The position numbers and the translations under genes were made by a program. Positions 50,018 to 57,650 of a DNA stretch of 64,000 bases are shown here, in pieces. The notes under the pieces are model-generated. The model worked only from the letters and a program-made list of their open reading frames with translations. It ran no database searches and was not told the origin of the DNA. The DNA is taken from the NCBI GenBank assembly GCA_020636905.1, contig JACJWX010000005.1, positions 1 to 64,000 of the forward strand, given 5' to 3'. Every line of letters starts with the position of its first letter. The stretch's first letter is position 1. Source of the DNA: Actinomycetota bacterium (GTDB lineage Bacteria; Actinomycetota; Thermoleophilia; Miltoncostaeales; Miltoncostaeaceae).

Positions 50018-50066
50018 GCCGTGTCAGGTGCCTTGCCGGAACATGGCAAAGGTTTCCTGACACGGC
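50018..50066. repeat. Long imperfect palindrome (REP-like) after the murT-gatD operon
   Basis: The outer arms GCCGTGTCAGG and CCTGACACGGC are perfect 11-bp complements. The inner arms CCTTGCC and GGCAAAGG nearly match around GGAACAT. The GTGTCAGG/CCTGACAC form is reminiscent of extragenic palindromes linked to REP-associated transposases. It may also end transcription. Only one copy is in this window. Confidence 0.6.
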
Positions 50067-50144
50067 ACTGGACCCTCGGCCAGGTCAACCTCTCGGGAGT
50101 TCGCGCCGATGGTGCTCGTGGAATCAATCCGCCCAGGGAGCGCC

Positions 50145-50378
50145 ATGACCGTCCACGTGTTCGACCTCAACGAGACTGCGACCCACGAACTCGTGGCCGC
50201 CCAGCTTCGTGCGCTCGCCGACCAGCTCGCGAGCGGGTCGATCGATCTCGCCTACGAGGAGTTCCACGCACCCACGGCGGTGATGGATCCGGTGAACGTC
50301 ACCGTCGATCTGAAGCAGAAGCGGCACCACGTGGAACTCAACATCGACATGCGCTGGCCCACGCCGACCGTCGCGTAG
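50145..50378 (+). CDS. Amphi-Trp domain protein
   Basis: A 77-residue protein that fits the small amphi-Trp group: an N-terminal amphipathic helix (ATHELVAAQLRALADQLAS), a GSIDLAYEEF turn, then beta strands ending in ELNIDMRWP. The role of the family is unknown. The ATG at 50145 follows GGGAG. An upstream in-frame ATG at 50109 is less likely. It is convergent with dut. Confidence 0.65.
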   Translation: MTVHVFDLNETATHELVAAQLRALADQLASGSIDLAYEEFHAPTAVMDPVNVTVDLKQKRHHVELNIDMRWPTPTVA

Positions 50379-50394
50379 CGAGCGACATGCGGGC

Positions 50395-50412
50395 GGGACC
50401 GGGTCAGGTCCC
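50395..50412. terminator. Hairpin between convergent amphi-Trp and dut genes
   Basis: GGGACC, loop GGGTCA, GGTCCC. It covers the dut stop codon. Confidence 0.5.
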
Positions 50413-50853
50413 CAGTCCGGTTGAACCGAAGCCCCCCGCTCCCCGGCCGTCTCCGGCGGGGAGTTCGGCGACGTCCGTCGGTTGTCCATCCCAGATCGGC
50501 GTCAGAACCAGCTGGGCCACTCGGTCCCCGGGCTCGAGCGTCACCGCCCGGTCTCCGTGGTTGATGAGCAGCACCCGAAGTTCGCCGCGATAGCCGGCGT
50601 CGATCAGGCCCGGGCTGTTGGTGAGCGTCACGCCGTCCCGTGCGGCGACACCCGACCGTGGCAGCACCAGTCCGGCCCATCCCGGCGGCACGGCGATGGC
50701 CCAGCCGGTGGGCGCCACGCCGCGGGCGCCCGGCTCGAGCACGATCCGTTCGACCGTCGCCAGGTCGAGGCCCGCGTCCCACGGATTCGCTCGCCTCAGC
50801 GGCACGGCATCCGGATGCAGGCGCTGCACGCTGAGGTCGCCACTGCTCCACAT
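50404..50853 (-). CDS. dut: dUTP diphosphatase
   Basis: A 149-residue trimeric dUTPase, which hydrolyses dUTP to dUMP and keeps uracil out of DNA. All five motifs are present: DAGLDL, PRSG, GLIDAGYRGELRV, GDRVAQLV and the C-terminal GAGGFGSTG arm. The ATG at 50853 gives the usual length. It is convergent with the amphi-Trp gene and divergent from dapE. Confidence 0.95.
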   Translation of the reverse strand: MWSSGDLSVQRLHPDAVPLRRANPWDAGLDLATVERIVLEPGARGVAPTGWAIAVPPGWAGLVLPRSGVAARDGVTLTNSPGLIDAGYRGELRVLLINHGDRAVTLEPGDRVAQLVLTPIWDGQPTDVAELPAGDGRGAGGFGSTGLGT

Positions 50854-50913
50854 GGACGGCGATCATGCCACGGCGGTCCCGACGACGTCTGGCCCACATC
50901 GGACGGCGACGGC

Positions 50914-50919
50914 TAGCAT
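50914..50919 (+). promoter_or_regulatory. Putative leaderless -10 element of dapE
   Basis: TAGCAT lies 8 bases before the GTG at 50928, with no ribosome binding site. Confidence 0.45.
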
Positions 50920-50927
50920 TGGCCGCC

Positions 50928-52016
50928 GTGACCACCGGCACCGACAGCGGCGACGCGCTCGCCCGACGCACGCTCACGCTGGTGAACATTCCGAGCGTGA
51001 GTCGCGACGAAGCCGCGATCGCTCGCGCGGCCTCCGGGATGATCCCCGGCTCGTTCACCGTCCATTTCGATGATGGCGAGGCGATCGTCGCGTCCACCGA
51101 CCGCGTGCCGGGCCGGCCGCTGGTGCTCTTCGCCGGACACCTCGACACGGTTCCGGCACAGGACAACCTGCCCGGCCGCATCGAGGGCGACATGGTCGTC
51201 GGGCTGGGGGCCACCGACATGAAGGGCGGCCTCGCCGTGATGCTGGAACTCGCCGCGTGGATCGACCGCGAGGATCCCGTCCGCAGCGTGGACGTCGGCA
51301 TCGTGATGTTCACCCGCGAGGAACTCCCGGTGGCGGAGAGCCCCCTTCCGGCGGCGTTCTCCGCATGTCCGCTGCTTGGCGAGGCCGCCCTCGTGGTGGT
51401 CATGGAACCCACCGACAACACCCTCCAGGGTGGCTGTGTGGGCAATCTCAACGCCACCCTGCGATTCCACGGCACCAGCGCACACTCGGCCCGTCCGTGG
51501 GACGGGGACAACGCCATCGCCAGAGCCGTGCAGGGCCTGGGACACCTGGTGAGCGTGCCGCCGCGGCCGGTCGAGATCGAGGGGCTCACGTTCACCGAGG
51601 TCATCAGCCTGACGTGCGTGAACGGGGGGATCGCGGACAACGTCATCCCGGACCTCGTCGAATGCCGGGTCAACTTCCGCTTCACGCCCGATCGCAGCAT
51701 GGACGAGGCGCGGGAACACCTCCACGCCGTTGTCGGGGACGCCGGGGAACTCGAGATCACCTCCGTCTCACCGTCCGGGGCGGTGTGCACACACCTCCCG
51801 CTCGCTCGTGCCCTGGGACGGGCGGGAGGGTTCGACGTCGCCCCCAAGCAGGCGTGGACCCCGGTCGCCCAGTTCACCGAACAGGGCATCCCCGCGGTCA
51901 ACCTCGGCCCCGGCGCGACGCGGTTCGCACACCGCCGGGACGAACAGATCAGCATCTCCGAAATGCGTCGCACCCTGGACGCCCTGAAACGTTTCGTCAC
52001 CGGAGCCGTCGATTGA
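50928..52016 (+). CDS. dapE: Succinyl-diaminopimelate desuccinylase
   Basis: A 362-residue M20-family zinc amidohydrolase that removes succinate from N-succinyl-LL-diaminopimelate in lysine and peptidoglycan synthesis. Zinc-site motifs are FAGHLDTVP, GLGATDMKGG and FTREELP. The dimerisation domain begins at GNLNATLRFHGTSAHS. The assignment among M20 enzymes rests on its place directly before dapC and dapD, to which it is coupled (TTGA overlap). Confidence 0.92.
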   Translation: MTTGTDSGDALARRTLTLVNIPSVSRDEAAIARAASGMIPGSFTVHFDDGEAIVASTDRVPGRPLVLFAGHLDTVPAQDNLPGRIEGDMVVGLGATDMKGGLAVMLELAAWIDREDPVRSVDVGIVMFTREELPVAESPLPAAFSACPLLGEAALVVVMEPTDNTLQGGCVGNLNATLRFHGTSAHSARPWDGDNAIARAVQGLGHLVSVPPRPVEIEGLTFTEVISLTCVNGGIADNVIPDLVECRVNFRFTPDRSMDEAREHLHAVVGDAGELEITSVSPSGAVCTHLPLARALGRAGGFDVAPKQAWTPVAQFTEQGIPAVNLGPGATRFAHRRDEQISISEMRRTLDALKRFVTGAVD

Positions 52017-53176
52017 GCACCCTCCCCTTCCCCGTCTCGCCGGTCCTCCGAGAGGTGGGTGACTACCCGTTCCTGCGTCTGGACGCGGAAAAGCAGCGCG
52101 TCGCCGCCACGGGCGTCCGGCTCATCGACTTCGGCGTGGGCGACCCGCGGGAACCGACCGATCCCATGATCCGGGAGGCGCTGGCCGCCGGGATCCGCGA
52201 GACGATGGAGTATCCGAAGGCGGTCGGACTGCCCGAGCTCCGCGACGCCATCGCGGCCTGGATCGCCCGCCGCTACGGCGTGACCATCGACCCCGCCACG
52301 CAGGTGGTCCCGACCCTCGGCGCCAAGGAGGCCGTGTTCAGCATGGCCGCGGTGGTCGTCGATCCGGACGCCGGGCGGGATCTCGTGCTGACCACGCAGC
52401 CCGGCTATCCCGTGACGGTCCGCGGCGCGCGCTTCGCGGGTGCCGAGGCGCTGGCGCTTCCCCTGGAGGAATCCAATGGATTCCTGCCCGACCTGGATGC
52501 CGTGACCCCCGAGCAGTGGCGCCGCACCGCGCTCGTCTGGGTGAACTACCCGAACAATCCCACGGGTGCGGTGGCGCCGCTCGCCTTCTACGCCGACCTG
52601 GCCGAACGCGCCGCCGAGCACGGCTTTCTGATCGCCTCGGACGAAGCGTATTCCGAGTTGTACTTCGACGAGCCCCCGGCCTCGGCACTCCAGCTTCCTG
52701 ATCTGAGCCGGGTCGCGGTGGTGAACACACTCAGCAAGCGGTCGTCCATGACGGGCTACCGATCGGGCTTCGTCGCCGGGAGTCCGGAGCTTATCGCGCT
52801 GCTCAAGAGTTTCCGGCCCACGGTCGGCACCGCGCCGCAGGAGTTCGTGCAGCGGGCGGCGGCGACGGCCTGGAGCGACGAACGCCATGTCGAGGAGGCG
52901 CGCGAGCGGTACCGGGTCAAGCGGGCCATCATGCGCGAGGCCCTCGAGGCGGTGGGTCTGCGCATCGCCGGAAGCCGGGCGACCATGTACCTGTGGGTCG
53001 CCGTGCCCGAGGGCGACACGAGCGAGGGCTTCGCCACGCGGCTCATCGAGCATGGCATTGTGGTTGCCCCGGGCGGGTTCCTGGGGCCGGCCGGCGAGGG
53101 GTTCGTCCGGTTTGCGCTGGTACCGACGATCGACGACTGCCGCACCGCCGCGGCAACCATCAGGGAGGTTCTGTGA
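52013..53176 (+). CDS. dapC: N-succinyldiaminopimelate aminotransferase
   Basis: A 387-residue PLP aminotransferase. It has YPKAVGLPELRDAIAAW, PTLGAKEAVF, NYPNNPTGAV and the PLP lysine in NTLSKRSSMTGYRSGF. Its position between dapE and dapD points to transfer of the amino group to N-succinyl-2-amino-6-ketopimelate. The TTG start at 52013 overlaps the dapE stop (TTGA); no ATG or GTG is available nearby in the frame, so coupling by re-initiation is likely. Confidence 0.9.
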   Translation: MSTLPFPVSPVLREVGDYPFLRLDAEKQRVAATGVRLIDFGVGDPREPTDPMIREALAAGIRETMEYPKAVGLPELRDAIAAWIARRYGVTIDPATQVVPTLGAKEAVFSMAAVVVDPDAGRDLVLTTQPGYPVTVRGARFAGAEALALPLEESNGFLPDLDAVTPEQWRRTALVWVNYPNNPTGAVAPLAFYADLAERAAEHGFLIASDEAYSELYFDEPPASALQLPDLSRVAVVNTLSKRSSMTGYRSGFVAGSPELIALLKSFRPTVGTAPQEFVQRAAATAWSDERHVEEARERYRVKRAIMREALEAVGLRIAGSRATMYLWVAVPEGDTSEGFATRLIEHGIVVAPGGFLGPAGEGFVRFALVPTIDDCRTAAATIREVL

Positions 53177-53994
53177 GCGACACCACCGGATTGGCCGCCG
53201 AGATCGACCGACTGTTCGAGCTCCCCGCGGAGGAGGCCGCCGCGGGACGGGACGCGGTCGAAGAGGCCGTTCGCATGCTGGATGCGGGTGAGCTGCGGGT
53301 GGCCGAGCCGCAGGGCGAGGGCTGGGTCGTCAACGAGTGGGCGAAGAAGGCGATCCTCGTCTACTTCCGGCTGCGCACCAACGAACCCATCGAGATCGGC
53401 CCGTACACCTACTTCGACAAGGTGCCGCTGAAGACGATCACGCCTGATCTGGGCGTGCGCGTCGTTCCGCCCGCCGTGGCGCGGTACGGCAGTCACCTGG
53501 AGGCGGGCGCGGTCATAATGCCCTCCTACGTCAACATCGGTGCCTGGGTCGGATCGGGAAGCATGGTCGACACCTGGGCGACCGTCGGATCGTGCGCGCA
53601 GATCGGTCGCGATGTGCACCTCTCCGGGGGTGTGGGGATCGGCGGCGTGCTCGAGCCGCCCCAGGCGAGCCCCGTCATCATCGAGGACGGCGCGTTCATC
53701 GGGTCGCGGTGCATCGTCGTCGAGGGCGCCCGGGTCAGCAAAGGGGCCGTGCTCGGCGCGAACGTGGTCATCACCGCGTCGACGCCCATCATCGACGTCA
53801 CCGGCGACGAGCCCGTCGAGCACCGGGGTTTCGTCCCGCCCTACGCCGTGGTGATCCCCGGAACGCGCCCCAAGGAGTACCCGGCGGGCACCTACCAGCT
53901 GCCGGCGGCGCTCATCATCGGGCGCCGCTCCGAGTCGACCGACACCAAGACGAGCCTCAACGACGCGCTGCGCAGCTACGGCGTCGCGGTGTAG
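53173..53994 (+). CDS. dapD: Tetrahydrodipicolinate N-succinyltransferase (E. coli-type)
   Basis: A 273-residue left-handed beta-helix enzyme that succinylates tetrahydrodipicolinate from succinyl-CoA. Hallmarks shared with E. coli DapD are ALRVAE-like GELRVAE, YFDKVPLKT, VMPSYVNIGA-like IMPSYVNIGAWV and TWATVGSCAQIG, then HLSGGVGIGGVLEP. The usual actinobacterial DapD is longer and different, so this form is noteworthy. GTG overlaps the dapC stop (GTGA). Its TAG stop shares a base with the next GTG. Confidence 0.95.
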   Translation: MSDTTGLAAEIDRLFELPAEEAAAGRDAVEEAVRMLDAGELRVAEPQGEGWVVNEWAKKAILVYFRLRTNEPIEIGPYTYFDKVPLKTITPDLGVRVVPPAVARYGSHLEAGAVIMPSYVNIGAWVGSGSMVDTWATVGSCAQIGRDVHLSGGVGIGGVLEPPQASPVIIEDGAFIGSRCIVVEGARVSKGAVLGANVVITASTPIIDVTGDEPVEHRGFVPPYAVVIPGTRPKEYPAGTYQLPAALIIGRRSESTDTKTSLNDALRSYGVAV

Positions 53995-54353
53995 TGAGCG
54001 GCGTGACGGACCCGGCCCCCGAATCCCTGCGGGGGAGGGGCCGGTTCGCCGTCACCCGAGGAACCGCCACGCTGCTGTTCGCGGTGGCGATCATGGCGTG
54101 GACGTCGCGGCGCGCCGTCTCCCTCGGGCGGTGGGACGCCCGGCTTCTCATCCTGGGAATCGCTGTGCCCATCCTTCTCGCCGGCGTCACCGTTGCCTTC
54201 GACGTCGCCGGGGCGCCCGGGCGGGGTGACTGGCCGCCGTCCGCTCGCCTCGCCATTCGGGGTGCGCTCCTCGCGTTGATGGCCGTCGCGGGGATCCTCG
54301 CCATTGCGACCGGCCGGCACCTGGCGTGCCTGGGAGATTTCACGTGCCGCTGA
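53994..54353 (+). CDS. Small membrane protein coupled to dapD
   Basis: A 119-residue protein with three hydrophobic segments (TRGTATLLFAVAIMAW, RLLILGIAVPILLAGVTVAF, AIRGALLALMAVAGILAIA) and a short tail with two Cys residues. GTG at 53994 shares one base with the dapD stop. GTG 54003 is an alternative. No family is recognised. It ends the dapECD unit. Confidence 0.6.
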   Translation: MSGVTDPAPESLRGRGRFAVTRGTATLLFAVAIMAWTSRRAVSLGRWDARLLILGIAVPILLAGVTVAFDVAGAPGRGDWPPSARLAIRGALLALMAVAGILAIATGRHLACLGDFTCR

Positions 54354-54384
54354 GACCGGCCCGACGCCCGGCGGTGCTGGGCGG

Positions 54385-54406
54385 CTGACCCGGCCCCCCG
54401 GGTCAG
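54385..54406. terminator. Bidirectional hairpin between the dapECD unit and dapF
   Basis: CTGACCCGG, loop CCCC, CCGGGTCAG is a perfect 9-bp stem that overlaps the dapF stop codon. No T-run is present. Confidence 0.75.
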
Positions 54407-55224
54407 ACCGCAGACTCGCCCGCGGCCATGAACCGCTCCAGGAGCGGGTGGGCGAGCGTCGCCGTGTACAGGTGCTCAGCGGGACCGGTCATCGTGATCT
54501 CGAGATCGTCGTCGACGTCGATCACCAGTGTGCCGCCGGCGAGGGAGACCTCCACGGGCGTTTCGACCGCGCCCGTGCTGACCGCCACCGCCGCGGCGGC
54601 ACAGGCCCCCGTGCCGCAGGCCATGGTCGCTCCCACCCCCCGTTCCCACACGCGCACCAGCAGCCGGTGGTCGTCCTCGACCCTCACGAACTCGGCATTG
54701 GTGCGATGCGGGAAGCGCGGGGCAACTTCCATCTCGGGGCCCAGGTCGGTGACCGCATGGACGGGATCCTGATGCAGCACCACCGCGTGCGGGTTCCCCA
54801 TCGACACCTCGGTGAACACGACGTCGCCCGTCGACGTCGTGAGGGCCTCGAGGCCATCGCCCGCCGGGAAACGAGCCCGTCCCATGCGGACGCGCACCGC
54901 TCCGTCGTCGAGCACCGTCACCACGGTTCGCTCCTGGCCGGTGAGCACCGCACCGTCCTCGGGGAGCCGCCCATCGCGGTGAAGGTGGGCGGCGACGATG
55001 CGGATGCCGTTGCCGCAATTCTCGGCGACGCTCCCGTCGGCGTTCCAGACGGTCATGCGGGGATGCCCGTCGTCGACGCTCACGACGAGCACGCCGTCCG
55101 CACCGATTCCGGTGAACGGGTCGCACAGCAGCCGGGCGCGCGCGGGCGACATCGCCGCGGGGAGCGCGTCGACGTCCACCACCACGTGGTGATTCCCGGT
55201 GCCATGCCACTTCTCGAAGCGCAT
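54403..55224 (-). CDS. dapF: Diaminopimelate epimerase
   Basis: A 273-residue cofactor-independent epimerase that turns LL- into meso-diaminopimelate. The two catalytic cysteines lie in ENCGNGIRI and MACGTGACA. KWHGTGNHHVVVDV at the start is typical (usually G-N-D-F/H). The ATG at 55224 is supported by TACCCT ending 7 bases before it. It faces the dapECD unit tail to tail, so the four dap genes form two convergent transcripts. Confidence 0.95.
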   Translation of the reverse strand: MRFEKWHGTGNHHVVVDVDALPAAMSPARARLLCDPFTGIGADGVLVVSVDDGHPRMTVWNADGSVAENCGNGIRIVAAHLHRDGRLPEDGAVLTGQERTVVTVLDDGAVRVRMGRARFPAGDGLEALTTSTGDVVFTEVSMGNPHAVVLHQDPVHAVTDLGPEMEVAPRFPHRTNAEFVRVEDDHRLLVRVWERGVGATMACGTGACAAAAVAVSTGAVETPVEVSLAGGTLVIDVDDDLEITMTGPAEHLYTATLAHPLLERFMAAGESAV

Positions 55225-55229
55225 GGATC

Positions 55230-56168
55230 TCAGGGTAGCGTGCCCACGGCCAGGGAGCGCCACCGCTCCACGAGCCATCCCACCGCGTCCTCCGGATCAC
55301 CGTGGCCCAGGTCGAGCTCCTCCGCGTCAGGCCAGCGGCGCAGCCACTGGAGCTGGCGACGCGAGAGCTGGCGTGTGCGCGCGGCGAGTCGTTCCGGAAG
55401 CTCCTCAGGGGCGAGATCGCCGCGACGAACCTCGTCCACCTCCCGTGCACCGATGATCTGCAGGGGTTCGCGACGGACCCCGGGCGTGTCCAGCGCACGC
55501 TCGAGCTCCGCGACGAGGCCATCGCTGAGCTCCCGGTGGACTCGCAGCAGGATGCGTTCATCGAGAAGTGGTCGCGGCCGGGTCACCGCGACGAGCCACG
55601 TGGGCAGGCGCATCGATCCGTCCCAGAGCCGCGTCTGTTGCTCGCCGGCACCCATGACGGCCAGCTGGAGGGCACGCTCCAGACGCCGCGGGTTGGCCGT
55701 GTCGACGCGCCGGGCCGCTCCGGGGTCCAGTCGCTCCAGGATCCTCCCGGCCGCGGCCGGGTCGCAGCTGACCAGCTCGGCAGCCCACTCCCGCACACGA
55801 GGCGTGGCCTGCGGCGGAAATCCCATCTCGGTCAATGCCGCACGGAGGTAGAGGCCGGTCCCGCCGGTGACGATGGGGACCCGTCCCCGCTCCAGGATCG
55901 CGTCGATCACCGAGTGGGCGAGCTCCGCATACCCCGCGGCGCTCGTCGGCTCGGTCAGGTCCAGATCGCCGACGCAGTGGTACGGCACCTCCCGCCGCTC
56001 TCGCGCCGACGGACTGTCGGCGGCGATCTCGAGTCCCCGGTAGCGCTGGAACGGGTCTGCGACGACGATCTCGCCGTCAAGCGTTCGAGCCACCTGATGC
56101 GCGAGTGCGCTCTTGCCTGCCGCGGTCGGACCGAAGATGGCCAGAACTCGCGCCGGGGCGGCAGTCAC
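55230..56168 (-). CDS. miaA: tRNA dimethylallyltransferase
   Basis: A 312-residue enzyme that adds a dimethylallyl group to A37 of tRNAs reading UNN codons. The P-loop is GPTAAGKSALAH. The next motif reads VADPFQRYRGLEI where most MiaA have DSxQVYRG, so Ser is replaced by Pro. VTGGTGLYLRAAL and the C-terminal LARRTRQLSRRQLQWLRRW are typical. The start overlaps the miaB stop by ATGA. The substrate dimethylallyl-PP would come from the MEP pathway encoded by dxr and ispG. Confidence 0.93.
   Translation of the reverse strand: MTAAPARVLAIFGPTAAGKSALAHQVARTLDGEIVVADPFQRYRGLEIAADSPSARERREVPYHCVGDLDLTEPTSAAGYAELAHSVIDAILERGRVPIVTGGTGLYLRAALTEMGFPPQATPRVREWAAELVSCDPAAAGRILERLDPGAARRVDTANPRRLERALQLAVMGAGEQQTRLWDGSMRLPTWLVAVTRPRPLLDERILLRVHRELSDGLVAELERALDTPGVRREPLQIIGAREVDEVRRGDLAPEELPERLAARTRQLSRRQLQWLRRWPDAEELDLGHGDPEDAVGWLVERWRSLAVGTLP
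55232..55237 (-). promoter_or_regulatory. Putative leaderless -10 element of dapF
   Basis: TACCCT on the minus strand lies 7 bases before the ATG at 55224 and overlaps the end of miaA. Confidence 0.45.
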
Positions 56169-57493
56169 CCCCGCGCGGCCGCCAGAGCGGCGACCTCGAC
56201 ACCGCCGAGCGTGGTCGAGGTGGCGTCGGTGATGCTGACCCTCGCGAAGGTGCCGGGCTCCGCGGTACCCGCGAAGTTCACCGTGATGTTCTGGCTCAGC
56301 CGCCCGCGGAGCCGTCCCGCGTCGTTGCGGGAGGGGCCCTCGACGAGCACCTCACGTGTGGATCCCACGAAGCGCTGCGCGCGTTCACGGGCGGTCACCT
56401 GCACCAGCTCGACCAGGGCCTGGATTCGCTCGCGCTTCACCTCGGCCGGCACGTCATCCTGCATCTCCTCGGCGGCCTCGGTGCCGGGGCGCGGCGAGTA
56501 GATGAACGTGTACGCCCCGTCATACCGGGCTTCGCGCACCAGCGAGAGCGTCTCGGCGAAGTCCTCATCGGTTTCGCCGGGGAATCCGACGATGAGATCG
56601 GTGGTCAGCGAAATGTCGGGAATCGCATCGCGGAGGCGGTGCACGAGGTCCAGATACCGCTCGCGCGAGTAGGTGCGACGCATGCGCTTCAGCACGCGCG
56701 TGGAGCCCGACTGCGCGGGCAGATGCAGGTGGTCGCAGACCTCCGGGGTCTCTGCCATCACGCGGATCACGTCCTCGCGCATGTCCTTCGGGTGCGGGCT
56801 CGTGTACCGGACCCGTTCGATGCCGTCGATCCCGGCCACCATGCCGAGCAGTTCGGCGAACGTGGCGCGTTCGTCCTTCGGGATGTCACGACCGTAGGCG
56901 TTCACGTTCTGTCCCAGCAGCGTGATTTCGCGGACGCCGTCGGCCGCCAGCCCCCGGGCCTCCTCGACGATCTCCCGGGCGGTGCGACTGCGCTCGCGAC
57001 CGCGCACGGTCGGCACGATGCAGTACGAGCACACGCAGTTGCATCCCACCGAGATCTGCAGCCACGCCTGGTGCGGACGGTCGCGCCGCGCCGGGAGCCC
57101 GCCCGAGAAGGCGCCATCGAAGCTGAACGCCCCCACGGAATCGATGCGCTCGCGCGCGATCAGTTCGCCAAGCCGAGCAACCTCACCGGGACCGAAGGCG
57201 ATGTCGACGAACGGGAACTGCTCGAACACCATGCGCTGCTGTGACTGGGCCCAACAGCCGCCGACGGCCACCACCACGTCGGGGCGCTCACGCTTCACGC
57301 GATGGGCGTCGCCCAGGTTGCCCATGAACCGATCGTCGGCGCTCCCCCGAATGGTGCACGTGTTGAAAAGGATGAGATCGGCGTCGTCACGCGACGCGCT
57401 CTCGCGGTAGCCGATCTCCTCCAGGACCCCGCGCATCCGCTCGGAGTCGTGGTCGTTCATCTGGCAGCCGAAACTGGTGAGGTGATAGCGCAC
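56165..57493 (-). CDS. miaB: tRNA-2-methylthio-N6-dimethylallyladenosine synthase
   Basis: A 442-residue radical-SAM methylthiotransferase that acts after MiaA on the same base. The N-terminal [4Fe-4S] ligands are in SFGCQMN, FNTCTIR and VGGCWAQS. The radical-SAM cluster is CNCVCSYC. TTDLIVGFPGETDEDF and a C-terminal TRAM domain complete it. The GTG at 57493 is chosen because the frame upstream only shadows recA, and TATCAT ends 8 bases before it. It is coupled to miaA. Confidence 0.95.
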   Translation of the reverse strand: MRYHLTSFGCQMNDHDSERMRGVLEEIGYRESASRDDADLILFNTCTIRGSADDRFMGNLGDAHRVKRERPDVVVAVGGCWAQSQQRMVFEQFPFVDIAFGPGEVARLGELIARERIDSVGAFSFDGAFSGGLPARRDRPHQAWLQISVGCNCVCSYCIVPTVRGRERSRTAREIVEEARGLAADGVREITLLGQNVNAYGRDIPKDERATFAELLGMVAGIDGIERVRYTSPHPKDMREDVIRVMAETPEVCDHLHLPAQSGSTRVLKRMRRTYSRERYLDLVHRLRDAIPDISLTTDLIVGFPGETDEDFAETLSLVREARYDGAYTFIYSPRPGTEAAEEMQDDVPAEVKRERIQALVELVQVTARERAQRFVGSTREVLVEGPSRNDAGRLRGRLSQNITVNFAGTAEPGTFARVSITDATSTTLGGVEVAALAAARG

Positions 57494-57501
57494 GGCCGCG
57501 A

Positions 57502-57507
57502 ATGATA
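57502..57507 (-). promoter_or_regulatory. Putative leaderless -10 element of miaB
   Basis: TATCAT on the minus strand lies 8 bases before the GTG at 57493. Confidence 0.45.
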
Positions 57508-57542
57508 GCCGTCCCGACCGCTCGCCCTCCCGGTCGAGGCTC

Positions 57543-57557
57543 CGGGGCTTCGCCCCG
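57543..57557. terminator. Short hairpin between recA and miaB
   Basis: CGGGGC, loop TTC, GCCCCG in the 157-base gap. It may end the recA transcript. No recX gene is present in this gap. Confidence 0.5.
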
Positions 57558-57650
57558 TCTGCCGACACTCCACACGATGAACCCCGCCGACGCTCGGGCC
57601 ACGATCGACGTCCGCCGTCGTGAACCGAGCGCCGGCGCGCGGGTGAGCCG

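Noticed and set aside
50252..53053. Long minus-strand frame opposite dapE and dapC
   Set aside because: It has no recognisable domain and lies antisense to well-supported genes.
57494..57650. recX in the gap between recA and miaB
   Set aside because: The gap is 157 bases and holds only a short hairpin; no RecX-like frame is present.
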